Positions 32,701 to 44,476 of a DNA stretch of 64,000 bases are shown here, in pieces. A program made the translations under genes and the position numbers. Each line of letters opens with the position of its first letter. Position 1 is the first letter of the stretch. Source of the DNA: Toxoplasma gondii ME49 (taxonomy: Eukaryota; Apicomplexa; Conoidasida; Eucoccidiorida; Sarcocystidae); contig NC_031472.1 in the NCBI RefSeq assembly GCF_000006565.2, positions 959,227 through 1,023,226 of the forward strand, in the 5' to 3' direction. The notes under the pieces were generated by a model, which worked only from the letters and a program-made list of their open reading frames with translations, was not told the DNA's origin and ran no database searches.

Positions 32701-35287
32701 GCGAGCAGCAGAAGAAGAAGCTGAACGCAGGCAAAGGCGCACCGAGGAATTGCTTGCAGTAAGATGCTTTTCCATTTGCTTCGTTTTCCTCCTCTTCCGC
32801 ATTCTTGTCTCCAGACGGGATTCTATGTCTTCAAGCCTACATGGATACAGAGAGATTCGCGCGTTATGTATGGCGTTCTACTACGCTTATGGATTCGAAT
32901 ACATATGCATATACATGCATATACGTGTAAATATACATATGCATGAATACACATATGCCTACATAGGCAGACATATACCTATACCAATATTATATGTGTT
33001 TCACAGGAGAATTACCAAAGTTCAACCATATGTGAGGTTTCTGTTTGGGAGTTGTTCAACTCATGTTGGAGGAGTGTAGAACCTTTCTCTTACTTGATGA
33101 GTCGCTTCCTTCTTTATGTGAGAGTATCTTTCGCCAGCGAGGGACTTCTGGTCGTAGTGGTTTTTCCCCTCGCGTCGGTCTTTGGGAAAGGTTCTGTTCA
33201 GACGATTCTCTGGAGAGAAGGAATTCCGAACTGACACAGGGACTTCGAGTCGTCTGCAAAAGAAAGCGACTCGCGTAGTTCCTGGACTCCGGCGGCATTG
33301 ACGGCGATATGTATCTACCTCTTTCCATCTCTTTAATAAGTCGAATGAACGGAGATCGATATATCTGCGTTCTTCGTATCCGATAGAAGGCGACCGATAT
33401 CCCCGTCGTGTGTCTGATAACGAGAGAGATGGATGACACACCTAAATCCTAAGTCGCGCTCTGTCACCGGTTTTCTGTCTCCGTTGTTGGTGGGGTGGCA
33501 GGAGCTGGACGAGGCCCGCCGAGTCCCCCCCACTGTCGAGGGCGTCAAGAAACAGGCGCAGCTCATCGCAAAACAAAACGAGGAACTTCGAATGGTAAGC
33601 GTTCGGCAGGTCAAGGGCCTGCAACGAGTTCCACTGCTTCAAGAGACTGAAGCCAGGAGCCTGATGTCTGGAGTGCTCTTGTCTCGACTGCCGCACACTG
33701 AGATGGTGGAGGTTGGAAGCAGACTGTCACTTGGTTTTCCTCACTCAGCTCGCGAATGTCCTCGCTTCCTCCTCCTCTTTGTTTTGAGACGCGTTTAGAC
33801 TCGCTCTATGCTGCGAACCTCTTTTGCCGAAGAAAACGGTGTCGGCAAAGAACGCTGATGCGCAGATCCAGTTGACGAATCGCCGGAGGCGCATCTGAGT
33901 GTCGATGTCCGTTCGTCTCTGTTTTCTCTGTCAAGAACTGATTCCGGTGTGCTCACACGTCGCCTTGTCTTCACGACGTCCATGCGTCTCTGCTCGTCCC
34001 TGTGCCTGTTCTGCGAAACATGCGCATGCAGCTTGTCGGTTTTCTTGTCCCTCTGTGTCTGCCTGGTCTTTTTGGAGACTTTTGACCTAGGCCCTGTGTT
34101 GCCAGTGCCTCACTTTAAAAGTGGAAAATTCGCTTCACAGATGATCCGCGACCTCGAACAGCTTGGCCAGAGACACTGCAGGATCTGCGACGACGGCGGA
34201 GCGGACGAGAGAGTTGCCGTTCTTCGGTTGTGCAGATGTCGAGAAAAGGCAGGAAGATATCCATGTCGACAGGCGTTTGGACGCTTCACAGAAAGAACTC
34301 GTTTTCTGCGTTTTCTGCTGCGTGTGATGCCTCAGCGTACAGCCACCTTGTCGACAACAAGTGACTTTCTCTCTCGCCGTCTGCAGTTCTTCGAGGATGC
34401 TCTGGTCAGTTCTCCACACAGCAAATGTTTGCCGCATCGCGAGCTGTTCTGGGTTGCGTAGACCAAAAGGCGACCATGTCTCTATGTGCCTAAACACACC
34501 AGGAGCAGCACCTATAAGATCTACAAATAGATGCATTTCTACATGGTCTCATCTATCAATATCAATGAGTATTTGTATACATGAGTATTGTATACATGTA
34601 CGTCTTTTGTTGTAGATGTGATAAGGATCGCTCGTGTGTATGTGTGTATGTTTTTACAGCAGGACTGTGTCGAGTGAAGCAGAGTGTCGCACATGCATGC
34701 GTTGCCTGATGTTCATCTGTTTTTCTCGGAACGTGTCGAGATTGGTTCGCGTGGGTTCTGCTTCTCTGGAAGCAAAGTCGCCGTCGCCGTTTCCTTCTGT
34801 GGATGGCGCTTTGTATGCAAGTGCGTGAGTTTAAGGACTTTTACACCTTTTCTCTCTGCTTCTTCAGGACAGTCTAGGTCCCTCCGGAAGGGCCATTGTG
34901 TTGGAGGCAGATCGCTGTGTACAGCCTCCGGAGCCAGTGGATGCTGAGGCGATTCCAGACGAAGTTCTCGCCTCTGCGGCTTCGCCTCTGAACGAGCAGA
35001 CACGCGGAAGATTTCTCTCTTCTCACGCCGTGACTGAGTTCAGAAACACAACTCTGAATGGATCGTCTCCGGCAGCTGGAGGTGACGCCTTGAACATCTG
35101 TCTTCCAGTTGAGAAGCTGCAGATGTCTCCGTTTCCAGCTGACGGCTCCCAAAACGTTTCTGATGGAACTCGAATGCCACCGAAACCTCCCGCTTTCATG
35201 CAGGCCTTTCTCCCTGCCTCTCGCAGTGGCGCCGGCGCGTCGGGAGGGCCTTTGCAGGGTGTGGGGGCGGGGGAAAATGGAAATTAA
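20770..35287 (+). CDS. Giant coiled-coil protein with an N-terminal Sec16-type motif
   Basis: Proposed exons: 20770-20779, 21368-21438, 22082-22266, 22831-25903, 27087-28082, 28905-29025, 29645-31047, 31656-32042, 32350-32457, 32639-32758, 33502-33594, 34141 to an unresolved end, 34387-34404, 34868-35287. Every resolved junction has a GT donor, an AG acceptor and matching phase. The product is about 2,350-2,400 residues. Residues 1-63 contain GLWQIFKRK, then MGEENKMYYNEKLKRWV and LPPPPPT, matching the conserved C-terminal region of Sec16, the COPII scaffold at ER exit sites. Residues about 64-1,110 are disordered, with an SGHPGEVSGHPN tandem near 560. Coiled coil starts near 920 and dominates about 1,114-2,220; the last 139 residues are non-helical and Pro-rich. 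No Sec16 ACE1 domain is visible. By analogy it may tether early secretory membranes; this is inference. The coiled-coil exons are firm, the 10-nt first exon less so. Confidence 0.75.
22082..22266 (+). other. Exon encoding the GEENK-YY-EKLKRWV Sec16-like motif
   Basis: The exon starts right after an AG at 22080-22081 with ATG GGT GAG, and ends before GTGAGG at 22267. It joins in phase 0 to 21368-21438 (ending KATKAH) and in phase 2 to 22831 (starting GRTARSLYT). The combined peptide has a Trp/Phe-basic patch, a basic linker, the GEENK motif and a five-proline run in the order seen in Sec16 C-termini of plants and animals. Family match is from memory, not a search. Confidence 0.75.
22611..22638. 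repeat. TA microsatellite in an intron
   Basis: A nearly pure TA run lies in the intron 22267-22830 of the coiled-coil gene and is followed by degenerate TATATG sequence to about 22680. A similar run is at about 26764-26782 in the intron 25904-27086. These are typical intronic simple repeats in this genome type. Confidence 0.8.
29119..29205. repeat. AT-rich minisatellite in an intron
   Basis: A unit of about 30-34 bp, made of CCTC(A/C) followed by an ATATAT run and ending TACCTATATA, is repeated about two and a half times within the 29026-29644 intron of the coiled-coil gene. Another TATATATTTATA run follows at about 29459-29502 in the same intron. Confidence 0.8.
32277..32330 (+). pseudogene. 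Coiled-coil reading frame ending in TGA just before exon 9
   Basis: After an AG at 32275-32276 the sequence reads in phase 0 as LQSNETRQEAWERHERC and then TGA. This is coiled-coil in character and follows directly from exon 8. The accepted exon 9 (32350-32457) is in another frame. A GAGAGA run at about 32317-32323 lies where the two frames meet, and two extra bases there would join them. It could be a small deletion, an assembly error, or a chance frame inside the intron. Confidence 0.35.
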
Positions 35288-37172
35288 AAACAGGGAGGGC
35301 TCCCGGGCAGCGGGTGTCACTCGAATGAGCTCGGATGGATAGACAGCTTCGTTTTTTTCCAAGGTGGAATAACAGAGGTGGTTAGCGGAGCGCCTCACGT
35401 CCACTTGGAAACGACTCTTCAACCTTTCACAGAAAACGGGTCTTTCTCATGTTTTTTCGTTTTCCTCTCGTCCAGTGACGGGGGAGACTTTCCTGAAAGA
35501 ACGTCGACAATTCGATCTATGTTGTTCCACGGAAACGGTCAATCCCCGGTCTCTGCATTTTTTTTAAAAGTGTAGACACTTCCTTGTTCCTGTTTCCGTC
35601 GATGCACTGGCCGATGCCCCTGTTCGTTCCTCACATCGAAGAACAGCTGCAGTTTTCAAATTACAATGCAAAGTCAAAAGGCTACACGCCGTGAAATTCG
35701 AGGATTGCTGGCGTCCATCTGCGCATCTGAGTGGGTCCTCGGGGCGAGATTCTCGGTATTCAGAGGATACTCTGGTCTTAGTTCGCCTACGTTCGTGTTT
35801 GAGCCGTCAACACTGAAGCTTTGGCTAGGATTTGTTTTCGAGTAGCCTTCGTCTGCAGAAACCATGGTTAGGTCTACGAGGAAGGCACTCCCCTGTGAAG
35901 GGTGTGTCGGATTCCAGACGGTCGAAAAAGTCGACAGAGGAAATCCTCGTCTTTCCGATTAGTCCCGCGAACTTCTCCCATTTGCCATCATCGATACACA
36001 CCGGTTACTCGGCAGCGTGGCATTTGCAGGAAATACCTTTGTGGTTCTTCTGCAGTCACCGTTGGCTTGCGGGTCGACCGGAGAGGGTGACGCATGCTTC
36101 TTAAACAGGGGAACGAGACACCCGTTTTAGGGGGACAAAGCTGCTACTCCATTCGAGCTCGTCGACAGGGGTGGACGCTGCCCTACTGGTGAGCAAAGTT
36201 GACAGAAGAAGTGGAGTTTGCTGTGAAAGGCTTGCCAAATTGCGAGTTAGCTGATTCTCTCGAAGCATTTGGACTGTCTTTCCGCAGAAAGGGTGTGAGA
36301 ACGCTGGCTGCCTCTCGATTCTCACTTTTTCACACCCAGACACAACTGCCAAGCAGTCCCGTCGTGTGCTTGGCTACGATTCAGGACACCTCTCTCCCCC
36401 GTTTTTTTCAGTGGTTTCTGAAAACAATCCCGTTGTCAAAGAAATTAACAAACACACGAATACGAAAGACACTGCCGTCGCATGTAAAATCCAAGCATCC
36501 TCCCGTGGTGCGATGCCCATAAATAACGCGACGTTCATCGCCAGGAAATGCATAGGATGCTCCTAAAGTCAGCGCAAGTGCCTCCAGACCTACGCTCACC
36601 TGTGTCAACTTCCTTTCGGGAGGGCTGCGCTAAAAGAGTACCCTGAGATTCGAGACAAAGCTCTCACGTGAGTGGGCTTCCCTGTCGAAGCAATCTGCTG
36701 GTGTTAATATTCAGTGCTGCATCACACAGAAGGTAACTCGACCTCTGTGATCGGACGCTCGTCGTTGCTCGTGTGACATTTTGATAGTGCACCAGGAATT
36801 TAGTGTGGCAGTCGTCCTACACAACGATGGAGTCATGCGACTGCGGACGTTCGTAGATTTGCAAAACGTCTTTGTACGGTGCTACTACCTATTCACGGAC
36901 ATAAATGTAAATATATAGAGAGGGAGACAGATAGGCATACAAATAACAGAGAGGTGTCGTTGTATACATTTTTAAACGGTAATATCTGCTTATCAATCCA
37001 CAGGTCGATCTGGCCGATCCGTTTATATATGAAGGGCGTAGTCGGTTTACTCATCAGAGGCACACGAAGGGCGAGTTGCCTGTAGCTGTGTCCTCTTGTC
37101 ACAGTGTGCAGCGACAGGCGAACTGGAGATTCACCATTGACAGGAAAAGAATTGCTGGCTTTCAAGTGAGAG
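35288..37172. other. Intergenic region, no gene seen
   Basis: This is the 3' flank of the coiled-coil gene and upstream DNA of the next candidate. All frames are short and lack paired splice signals. One CACGTGAG word occurs at 36665, similar to the cluster near 10.4-10.7 kb. I see no RNA gene or repeat. Confidence 0.5.
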
Positions 37173-37786
37173 ATGCACGCGCCGCAAATCGATCACTGTC
37201 AATACTTGGCTGCTTTGTCGCGTTTTGAGCTCACTCTTCGGGACCGTACAGCGAATTGCTCCCGTGTTTCCACGAGCGCTGTGGCGAGACGTTCTTTCAT
37301 GAGGAAGACAAACGAATTTAAAACTTTTCTTGGCCCGCGAATGCCGCAAATTGGTGTCGTGACTGTCTTGCCGACCAGAGAGCAGAGACGTCCCCCTGTC
37401 TGCTGTGTTGTCTTGCCGCGGCAAGCAGGCGCGGAGATCCTTGTCTGGGGGCAGCCACCGCGTTTGGTGTTGCAGCTATTTTACGTGGTTTTCGTACAAT
37501 TGGTAGGGCTGCTACCCTAGGCGCTGTTGGAGTGAAAGAAAGAGACAGCTTTCATCCACTGTTGCACGATCAACTTTCCGACTCCGGCAACTTTGAGTCT
37601 CTCCCCTTTTTTATTTTCGTTCTTTGTTCTGCGGTCCAGTTGGGTTGGTCTGATATGAACCCGCGCACACGGGTGCAACTGGAGAGGAAATTCGCGGAGG
37701 CCGCGGAAGACAGGAGAAAAGAACACATGCAGAGAAGTTCTAGCGAAAGAAACGCTTGTTGCATGTTCTCGACGTTTCACTTTTGA
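37173..37786 (+). CDS. Possible small single-pass membrane protein, two exons
   Basis: Exon 1 would be 37173-37502 (ATG start, donor GTAGGG) and exon 2 37640-37786 (acceptor after GCGGTCCAG), joined in phase 0 across a 137-nt intron, for about 158 residues. The junction joins a hydrophobic stretch (RLVLQLFYVVFVQL) to LGWSDMNPRTRVQLERKF and a basic helical tail. The second exon is convincingly coding; the first is weaker, because another frame over 37412-37531 also looks membrane-like (LGAATAFGVAAILRGFRTIG). Translation could also start at the ATG near 37302. I do not recognise a family. Confidence 0.35.
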
Positions 37787-39446
37787 GAGTAGCCTGCCTC
37801 TCACAGCTTGCGGACGGCTTTCTTCCAACGCATCTTCTTGCGTTTCGATGCCTGCCTTTGTCTGACTCGAAATCTGCATTTTCGACTCGCGGAACTTTTG
37901 TCGAAGTCTCAGTTGAAAACGCCGCATCTAGGCGGCTAGAACCGCTGCAATATAGCTGGCGAGCCTTGGTTCGTCGTCTCTTTCCAGCTTCTCCTTCACG
38001 GGTCTTTCTGTTGTCTCCGTACCTCCTCGCGTCTCGCCTTTCGTTGTTTCTGCGATTTTCTTCGCCTGATACGCAGCGCAGCTGCTTCTCCAGTTGCACC
38101 ACGACAGTCTGTCGTCTTCCTCGCATTCTCTGGCTGTTCACCCTACGCAATAGAGGGGGGTCTTTGTTTTTCCTCCCCGTCCCGTTATTTGCGTTGCGGC
38201 TGCAAAAGCTTTTCCGTCGCGGAAAGGCTCTCCTTTCCCGCCAACCTTCCCTCCTCGTTTCGGATACGGGCCGCTGAACTGTCGCACCCTCCTCAAGTGA
38301 GGAATTGAGACATTCCCGCCATTAGTTCCGAAGAAAAGCCTCACGTTCCTCTGTGGAACTCCGCCGTTCTGCCCTTCACTGACACGGTCTCTCTAGCGGT
38401 GGTGACGGTTCTTGCATGGAGGTCTGAATCTCACCTGCATGTTCCGTCGCCAGTTTCGCTTTTTCCCCATCTTACGAGATGTTCGAAGACCGCACTGAGG
38501 TCAATTCCTCCGGTCTACGCTCGTCCCCTCTTGCTGCGTTTTACTCTGTCCTGTTTGGCTATCTTTCCTTCTTCGCTGCTGAACTATCTCACCCGGTAAT
38601 GCACATCTGAACCTTAAGCCGTCCATTCGTGAGTCTCCTCTCTCACCACATATCTCAGCGAGGCTGTTTGCTGCTCCTGCGGAGAAGAATCTGTTCACAG
38701 TGTTTTCGCGTCCTTGCATAGGGGCGTCTCCCTGTGTCTTCTGTCTCGGTCGGAACTAGGGATAGCCCAGCGCTCCAGTAAGAAGTACAAGGAGTGACGA
38801 GAATCATCGACTCTTACATTCACGAGTCCCCTTTTTTACTGTGCTCTGTTCACACTGTAGAAGTCGAACCTGGTGAGCAGGGACCTTCAAGATCTGAACC
38901 GGGAGTTCAACATGGAGTAGACACTCCTTCGAGAAAAGCAGTTATCGGAAAGGCAACTCGAATTGTTTCGTTCATAGAGTCACAGCGTTGTAGCGGTTCG
39001 TTCGAGGCGGTGTCGGAACAGGTTGGTTTCACCGCGTCAAGGACAGAACCGATTATCGCGTCGCTGGAAAGGATTGAAAAAGAAATCGCTTCTTCCTCCT
39101 CTTTCGACTTGCTGCCTCAGTGAAAGCGACGAGAACTCGCGCAGGGAATCTTTTCAGGGCCTTCAGTCGTCTCCATCTCCTCTGCAGGGTCTTCTCTCTT
39201 ATCTTTCATTCTCCTCTGTTCACCGCGGCGGGTGTCGACATCCGCCTCCTCTCATCTCCATTTTCTTCGACCCCAGCCAGTAGCGTGACTGTCGCGAAGA
39301 ACTTCCTCCTGCCATTTTCGCGCTTGGTCTCTGTGGCGCGCCTTCAAGTTCCGCCTCTCCCCGTATTGTCCTCTGCTCTTGAAATGTACTTTCGCCTCGC
39401 TTCCTAAACTCACCGGTCTTGGCTGCTGTCGCGCGCGCCTGACAGC
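37787..39446. other. Upstream region of the CCCH gene
   Basis: Much of 37.75-38.75 kb is pyrimidine-rich on the plus strand, giving long Leu/Ser/Phe-rich open frames of the kind seen in Toxoplasma 5' UTRs, not genes. The exception is the short coiled-coil frame at 38861-38977, listed separately. Confidence 0.5.
38861..38977 (+). pseudogene. Coiled-coil exon relic with two in-frame TAG codons
   Basis: After an acceptor-like TTCACACTGTAG the frame reads KSNLVSRDLQDLNREFNME, TAG (38918-38920), then TLLREKQLSERQLELFRS, TAG (38975-38977). Both halves have heptad-like Leu spacing in the same frame, which suggests one helix interrupted by a stop. It may be a decayed exon, or a true last exon ending at the first TAG with a fortuitous continuation. 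A competing frame without stops (38794-39123) is less protein-like. No parent gene is placed. Confidence 0.3.
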
Positions 39447-42400
39447 ATGAGGCCTCCCGGGTCGGGCTGTCTCTCATCCTCGCCGGTCGCCTCTTCCGCG
39501 TCGCCAGGATCCCATCCGTCCAGCAGAGGTTCTCCTGCTTTTCAGCTGGGTGTATCGCGTTCCTCTTCTTCGTCTCTTTCCTGTCCTCCGGTCTCTCCGT
39601 CTGCTGATCAGCTTCGAGCGCAAGTCGCGGCTCTCGCGAAGGCTCTTCACGAGGACCGGCGTCGCCGAGCTGCTGCCGGACAGTCCCCGCGGGCCTCTCC
39701 TCGCCCCTGCGTTTCCTTCCCCGTCTTCTACCGAGTTTCGCAGTCTCCTCTCAGTCCACCATCCTCTTCTGCCTCGTCTCCTCCGGCTCGCACTGTCAGC
39801 CGAGACACGGCTCAAGCGCGCGGTTCTTCCGCGTCGATCTCTGCCTCGGCGACTCGAGGCGGAGCCGAGGGCCGCGAAACCCCACAGACTCAACCGAGGT
39901 CCTCGCCCCGCTCGCCGCCGGGCCGCAGTGTCTCCTCGGGGCCCGCGGGCGGCGGTTCCAGCGGGGCTCTGGAGCCCAAGACGCCCGTGGAGCCCAACGT
40001 GGAGCTGCTCTCGGCGCGGTCCGGCGAGTCGGAGAGGCTTCGAGTCTTGAAGGAGCAGGTCGCCCACATGCAGTTGCTGGTGGCGAAGAAGAAGGAGCAG
40101 GAAAAACGTGCGAAAGAGAGGTGGGAAACCCGGAAGAGACAAAGGGCTCTTTGGAGACAGAACATCCCGTGGAACAGACTCGTCAACACTCCGGTTGAGC
40201 CGGCTTCAGGCCGAGACGAGGAATACTCAGCGGCCAGACAGGTTGTGTCTGAACCACACCTTCCAACGAGTTTCCAAAAAAAGCGAATCCCCTTTGCGGA
40301 CTGGGCTGCAGCGAAAGCAAGCGCAAGTGAGAAACAGCTTCTGACTCGACGTATAAGGGGCTTTTTTTGACATGCGTCGAGGTGAAAAAAAAGACATCTC
40401 GAGATACCAGAGACGCTCTTACACAGAGGCTTCAGACGAGAGACATATGCTTGTGTCTCTGCCTTCCTACGTGTGTAGGCGCATGCGACCGTGAGCATGC
40501 ACCGAAGGACAGACAGAAAGGAAGCCGAGGCGGGAAGGGACCACTGTGTGCACATACGGACTCTTCGGAACGCATGCAGGGTCCCTCGAGTCTGCACCTG
40601 GAAAAAGGCAGATGAATTTGTCTCAGAAAGGAAGACTTCCAGCAAGATAGACCTGAGCCGAGATGCCTATGAGAAGCGGTTTTCTCCGGCGCAAACACCG
40701 AGTCGCTACACAAGAGGAATCGGTGTCGACCCAACAGTGCAACCCGCATGGACATCTGTTCCTCGAAACACGAGCAAATGTAGTAATTTCTACAACAGTA
40801 CATCTCCGTATTCATACACAGCCCCCTTTCTTCATATTGATAATATACACATATATACGCATATACATATATGCATAGATATATATATATATATATATAT
40901 GTAGGTGAATATATACTGGTTGGTATGTATGCTTGCCGAGGCAGCTTGTGTGTGTATGTTTGTGTGTGGTTCTTGTCCAGTCCGGAAAGAGTACGGTTTT
41001 CGTTCTGTGGCGGATGGAGACAGCTTAGACGCCGATGGATCTCTCCTTTCGGGGGAGACAGCAGATTCGCGTTCCGCTTTGCCGGAGCGCCGGGCGCCCT
41101 GGACAACGGCTGCAGACAGCGGCTGTCCTGTGCTGGACTCCGGCAACTCTATCGCTCCGAAATTCCGTAACAGATCGCTCACGTTCTGCAAGTTCTACAA
41201 TCGTTTTGGTACGCCTTCGATTCAGGGCGCTGCTGCATGCACAGATGCAAGACGTAGTAGTCTTGTTGTCCCCTCTCCGGCTTTGTTTCTCCAGGGGTGG
41301 TGTGTCTGAGAGAAGACCCCAAAGAAGAAACAAAGCCGAAACGAAGCAGTTGATGCTGCCTCTGTGACTGAACAGAAACCTTCAAGTCACGCGGCTTGGA
41401 CATGTTCTCTCGCGTCCTTGGTGAACTCGGGTCTGTGTTCCGTTTTTTTCCGGTACTGCACGCTGCTCGTTTTTTTGTATCCTCAATCGCGGAGCCTGGC
41501 CCTGCCCCGCACCCCCTTTCCTTGACCTCTCTCAGTTAGCCGGGCGCTTGCCTTCTTATTAGGAAGAGGGATTTTCGTCCGAGAAATAAGAGAACTGGGA
41601 GCTTCAGACTCTGATGAGCTGTGCGTGACGTTCGGGAGTGAAACTGTTCCATTTCAGTTGTCTTTTTTGAATGTGGCGGTCGAACGACGCCAGCGCTGAC
41701 TCAGACATCCTCCACTTAGCCCCTGGAGACAGACAAAAAGGTGTGCGGAAAGAGTCAGAGAAAGTGGAGCCGCCAAAGCACAGACTTCGCATGCAACGAA
41801 AAGGTCGAACGCGCCAGGGGGTGTACAGACAGCTGCTGGGTGTAGACTTTTGACAATCGTGTTTTCGCCTCTCAGGTCTCTGCCTGGCATTCCCTATCGA
41901 CAGTTTCCTGCGTCCGCGCGTGCATTCTTGCAGTTGCGCCCATCTGTTCTCATGGAAATCTCCGTGTTGATTTGTTGTTTAGATGCGTGGATCTTCTGTG
42001 CACATAAGGTGGAACACTCAGAGAGAACGTTCTGGCGACTTTGGATTTGCTGTCCCTGGAACCACTCCCTCTCCAGGCTATTGCAGAAATGGAGAGGCAT
42101 GTCGATTTTACCACGACAGAATTCGCGAGGCGCATGTCGCAGAACCTGAGCATGTTGTTGAAGAGTCGTCCGCTGTGTGTCCGCTTTACCTCAAAGGTCA
42201 GTTTTTTTCGACCGGCCGCCGGTCTTTCTTAGAGCCCAGCCCAGCATAGTCGAGTCCTTACGCGTGGGAGACTTGGGTGGGATTTGCTCAATTCAGGGGA
42301 AATTCAGTCAAAAGTGTACTGCTGCTTCTTGTAAAAGGAAATAAAGAACGTCGTTTGGTATTTCTGTCTCGACGCAAAACTCTATGTCTTAAACACTTCA

Positions 42401-43966
42401 TCCTGTGCGTCGTACAAGGTTTCATGCCGATTGCGATGGAGATCAAATGGGGTGACTTCCAAGTCCATCTAATGGAGCTATCCAGGAAGCGAAAAAAAGC
42501 GCATCTTCCTTTCTCTGTGGAGAGGGATCTGTGTTAGAATCTCTCTTCAGATTTTATTCTCCAGGGGCCCCATGTGGTTTCTTTGCTTCTCTGGTGTCTC
42601 TTTAGTTTTCCATGTTTCCCCGCCGTTCTCTCTTCGTCGTGACACGCTTTTCCTTCAAGCGTTTGATTTCTTAAAGAGAGAAAAGGAAGGATGCAGAAGA
42701 CTTCCCCAGAGTCTCCACTGCCATGTTAGCTTCAGGGGTGCCTTGGTCGCTCTTTGAGTGCTGCCGCTGCGTCTTTGCGGGTTCCTCAAACCCAGGTTGT
42801 AGTGTGTCAGGATAACTTCGACAGCTCTTGGTTTCTCCATGGGAGAGGTCTACAAACAAGTCCTCCGCACACACGGAGATGAGAAGAAAGGAGACTACCC
42901 AGTCCAACTTGAGGATCTTTCTGTCTCCAGCCTGATTAACTTCTCCTGTGGGTTTTCTGTCGTGTTTTCTGTATGACGCGCAGGTCTTTGCGAGTCGACC
43001 GACTGTCCATTAGCTCACGAGGCTCCCGTCACGCCAATTTGTGCTCGTTTTCTCCAGGGTGAGACGAATGAGACGCGAATGCGCCTCTGTATTCAAAGAA
43101 GCGCAATTTCAATTGCATCATTAGGCCCTTCTCGCTGAGCAGACGAGCGAAGATTTAAGGTGACGGCGGAACATATGAGGAAGTCAGATTGTTGCATGCG
43201 ACCTTTGTCGCTCTCTTATTAGGCTGTGCCATTTAATTCGGTCGGTGCATTTCTCAGAGAGAAACATGGCGCCCGATGCCTTTCCTGCACTACCTATAAG
43301 ATCGCCTCTGTTGTACCATGTAAAGTACAAAGAGGAACAGCACCAGTGGCAGCCTCTAGATCGCCTAGCCACTCAGTGGTTTCCTCACCACACTCAAAAG
43401 TCTTAGCTGGAATGAGATATCTTGTCCCATTTCCCAATGACTCTTCACGACTGTTGGCCGTGCGCCGGTCTTTAATCGAAAGGTATCTTTGTTTTCGAAT
43501 AAAGGGTGACAGCATCGTCACAGGTGTGGGGTGCAGACCCTTTGCTTCTTCCATGTTCCTTCGTCTTTTCTTCGTCGCAGCTTCCCGTCTCTGTTTCCTG
43601 CGTTTTGACGGTGTATTCCTGGAGTCGCTCTTTCTCCGTCTTGGGGTGTACAGACACCTGATTGATGTGAGCAAGTCTGACTGTTGTACGTATCGATGCG
43701 TGCGTTCTTGCTCGACGAGAAACCACGGGTTCAAGAAGCTTCGTGGAGTGTCTCGAGAGTCGCAAACTTTCTTTTTCTTCTGCCGGCGCCACTCGCCTCC
43801 GTCTTTCTCGTGTGTCTCCTCTCGTTCAGGCCTTTGCATCCAAGACGCGTGCGTGTATCGCCACGAATTTGGAGCCCCACAAACTGCTGTCGCGGTCGTG
43901 GAAGGAGACGCGGTAGTCGATCCGGACGAGGATGCACTTTCCGAGTTCGTCGGCTCGAGTAGTTGA
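39447..43966 (+). CDS. ZC3H3-type protein with three tandem CCCH zinc fingers
   Basis: Exons: 39447-40326, 40981-41208, 42077-42196, 42984-43058, 43830-43966; all four introns are phase 1 and close perfectly, giving 479 residues. The first 290 residues are Ser/Pro-rich with a basic helix (VAKKKEQEKRAKERWETRKR). Fingers are C363-x8-C372-x5-C378-x3-H382, C404-x7-C412-x4-C417-x3-H421 and C429-x7-C437-x4-C442-x3-H446, linked by about 20 and 7 residues. The CPLYLKGLC and CARFLQGLC signatures resemble ZC3H3/Smicl and fission-yeast Red5, nuclear proteins of mRNA 3'-end processing, export and RNA surveillance; those have four or five fingers. The C-terminus is acidic (DPDEDALSEF). Function by homology: RNA binding in the nucleus. 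The ATG at 39447 is the first in frame; an upstream non-coding exon is possible. Confidence 0.85.
40849..40902. repeat. AT microsatellite in intron 1 of the CCCH gene
   Basis: Imperfect ACATATATACGCATATACATATATGC sequence leads into a (TA)n run at about 40880-40902, between exons 1 and 2 of the CCCH gene. The acceptor follows about 80 bp downstream. Confidence 0.75.
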
Positions 43967-44476
43967 GAATGCGACCAGCGCGAGCCTGCAGACAGGTGGA
44001 AAAGTAGGGGCGAAGAGTCTTTTCTTTTCTCGGCGAAGTCTCGGGGCGTCCCCCGACTCAGAGACACGAGGGATGCGGCTGTGTTCGACCTCGCCGCTGG
44101 ACGCGGCATTCAGCAGTGGATGGGAAAGCGTCTCAAGTCGTAGAGAGGCCGTACGGTCGATTCACTTCTCCGTGGGTGCGTGAGGTGAGACGTTCCAGCT
44201 GGATTCGCCGCAGAGGGCAAGGGTATGAAGCGAAGGCTCGTGTCTGAGAGTCGAGCCTAGGATTCCGGACTGTTGAGGCATTTCGGTCTCACCAAACAGA
44301 TTCTCTCGATAGGTTTCTGGTTTTGTATGGCAGTCGTCCAAGCGGCAACGCCCGAGCCCTCTTCGGCGGCGATCTGTGTGTCCAAGGGTCCTATCGCTCT
44401 TTGAGAGTCCGTTGTGTAAGCTCATCACGTCGGGACTGGCGGCGCACAAGGAGGCACGCAGGCATGCGTTTTTGCA
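43967..44476. other. Short intergenic gap
   Basis: This contains the 3' flank of the CCCH gene and the upstream region of the next plus-strand candidate. No coding frame or repeat is supported. Confidence 0.5.
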
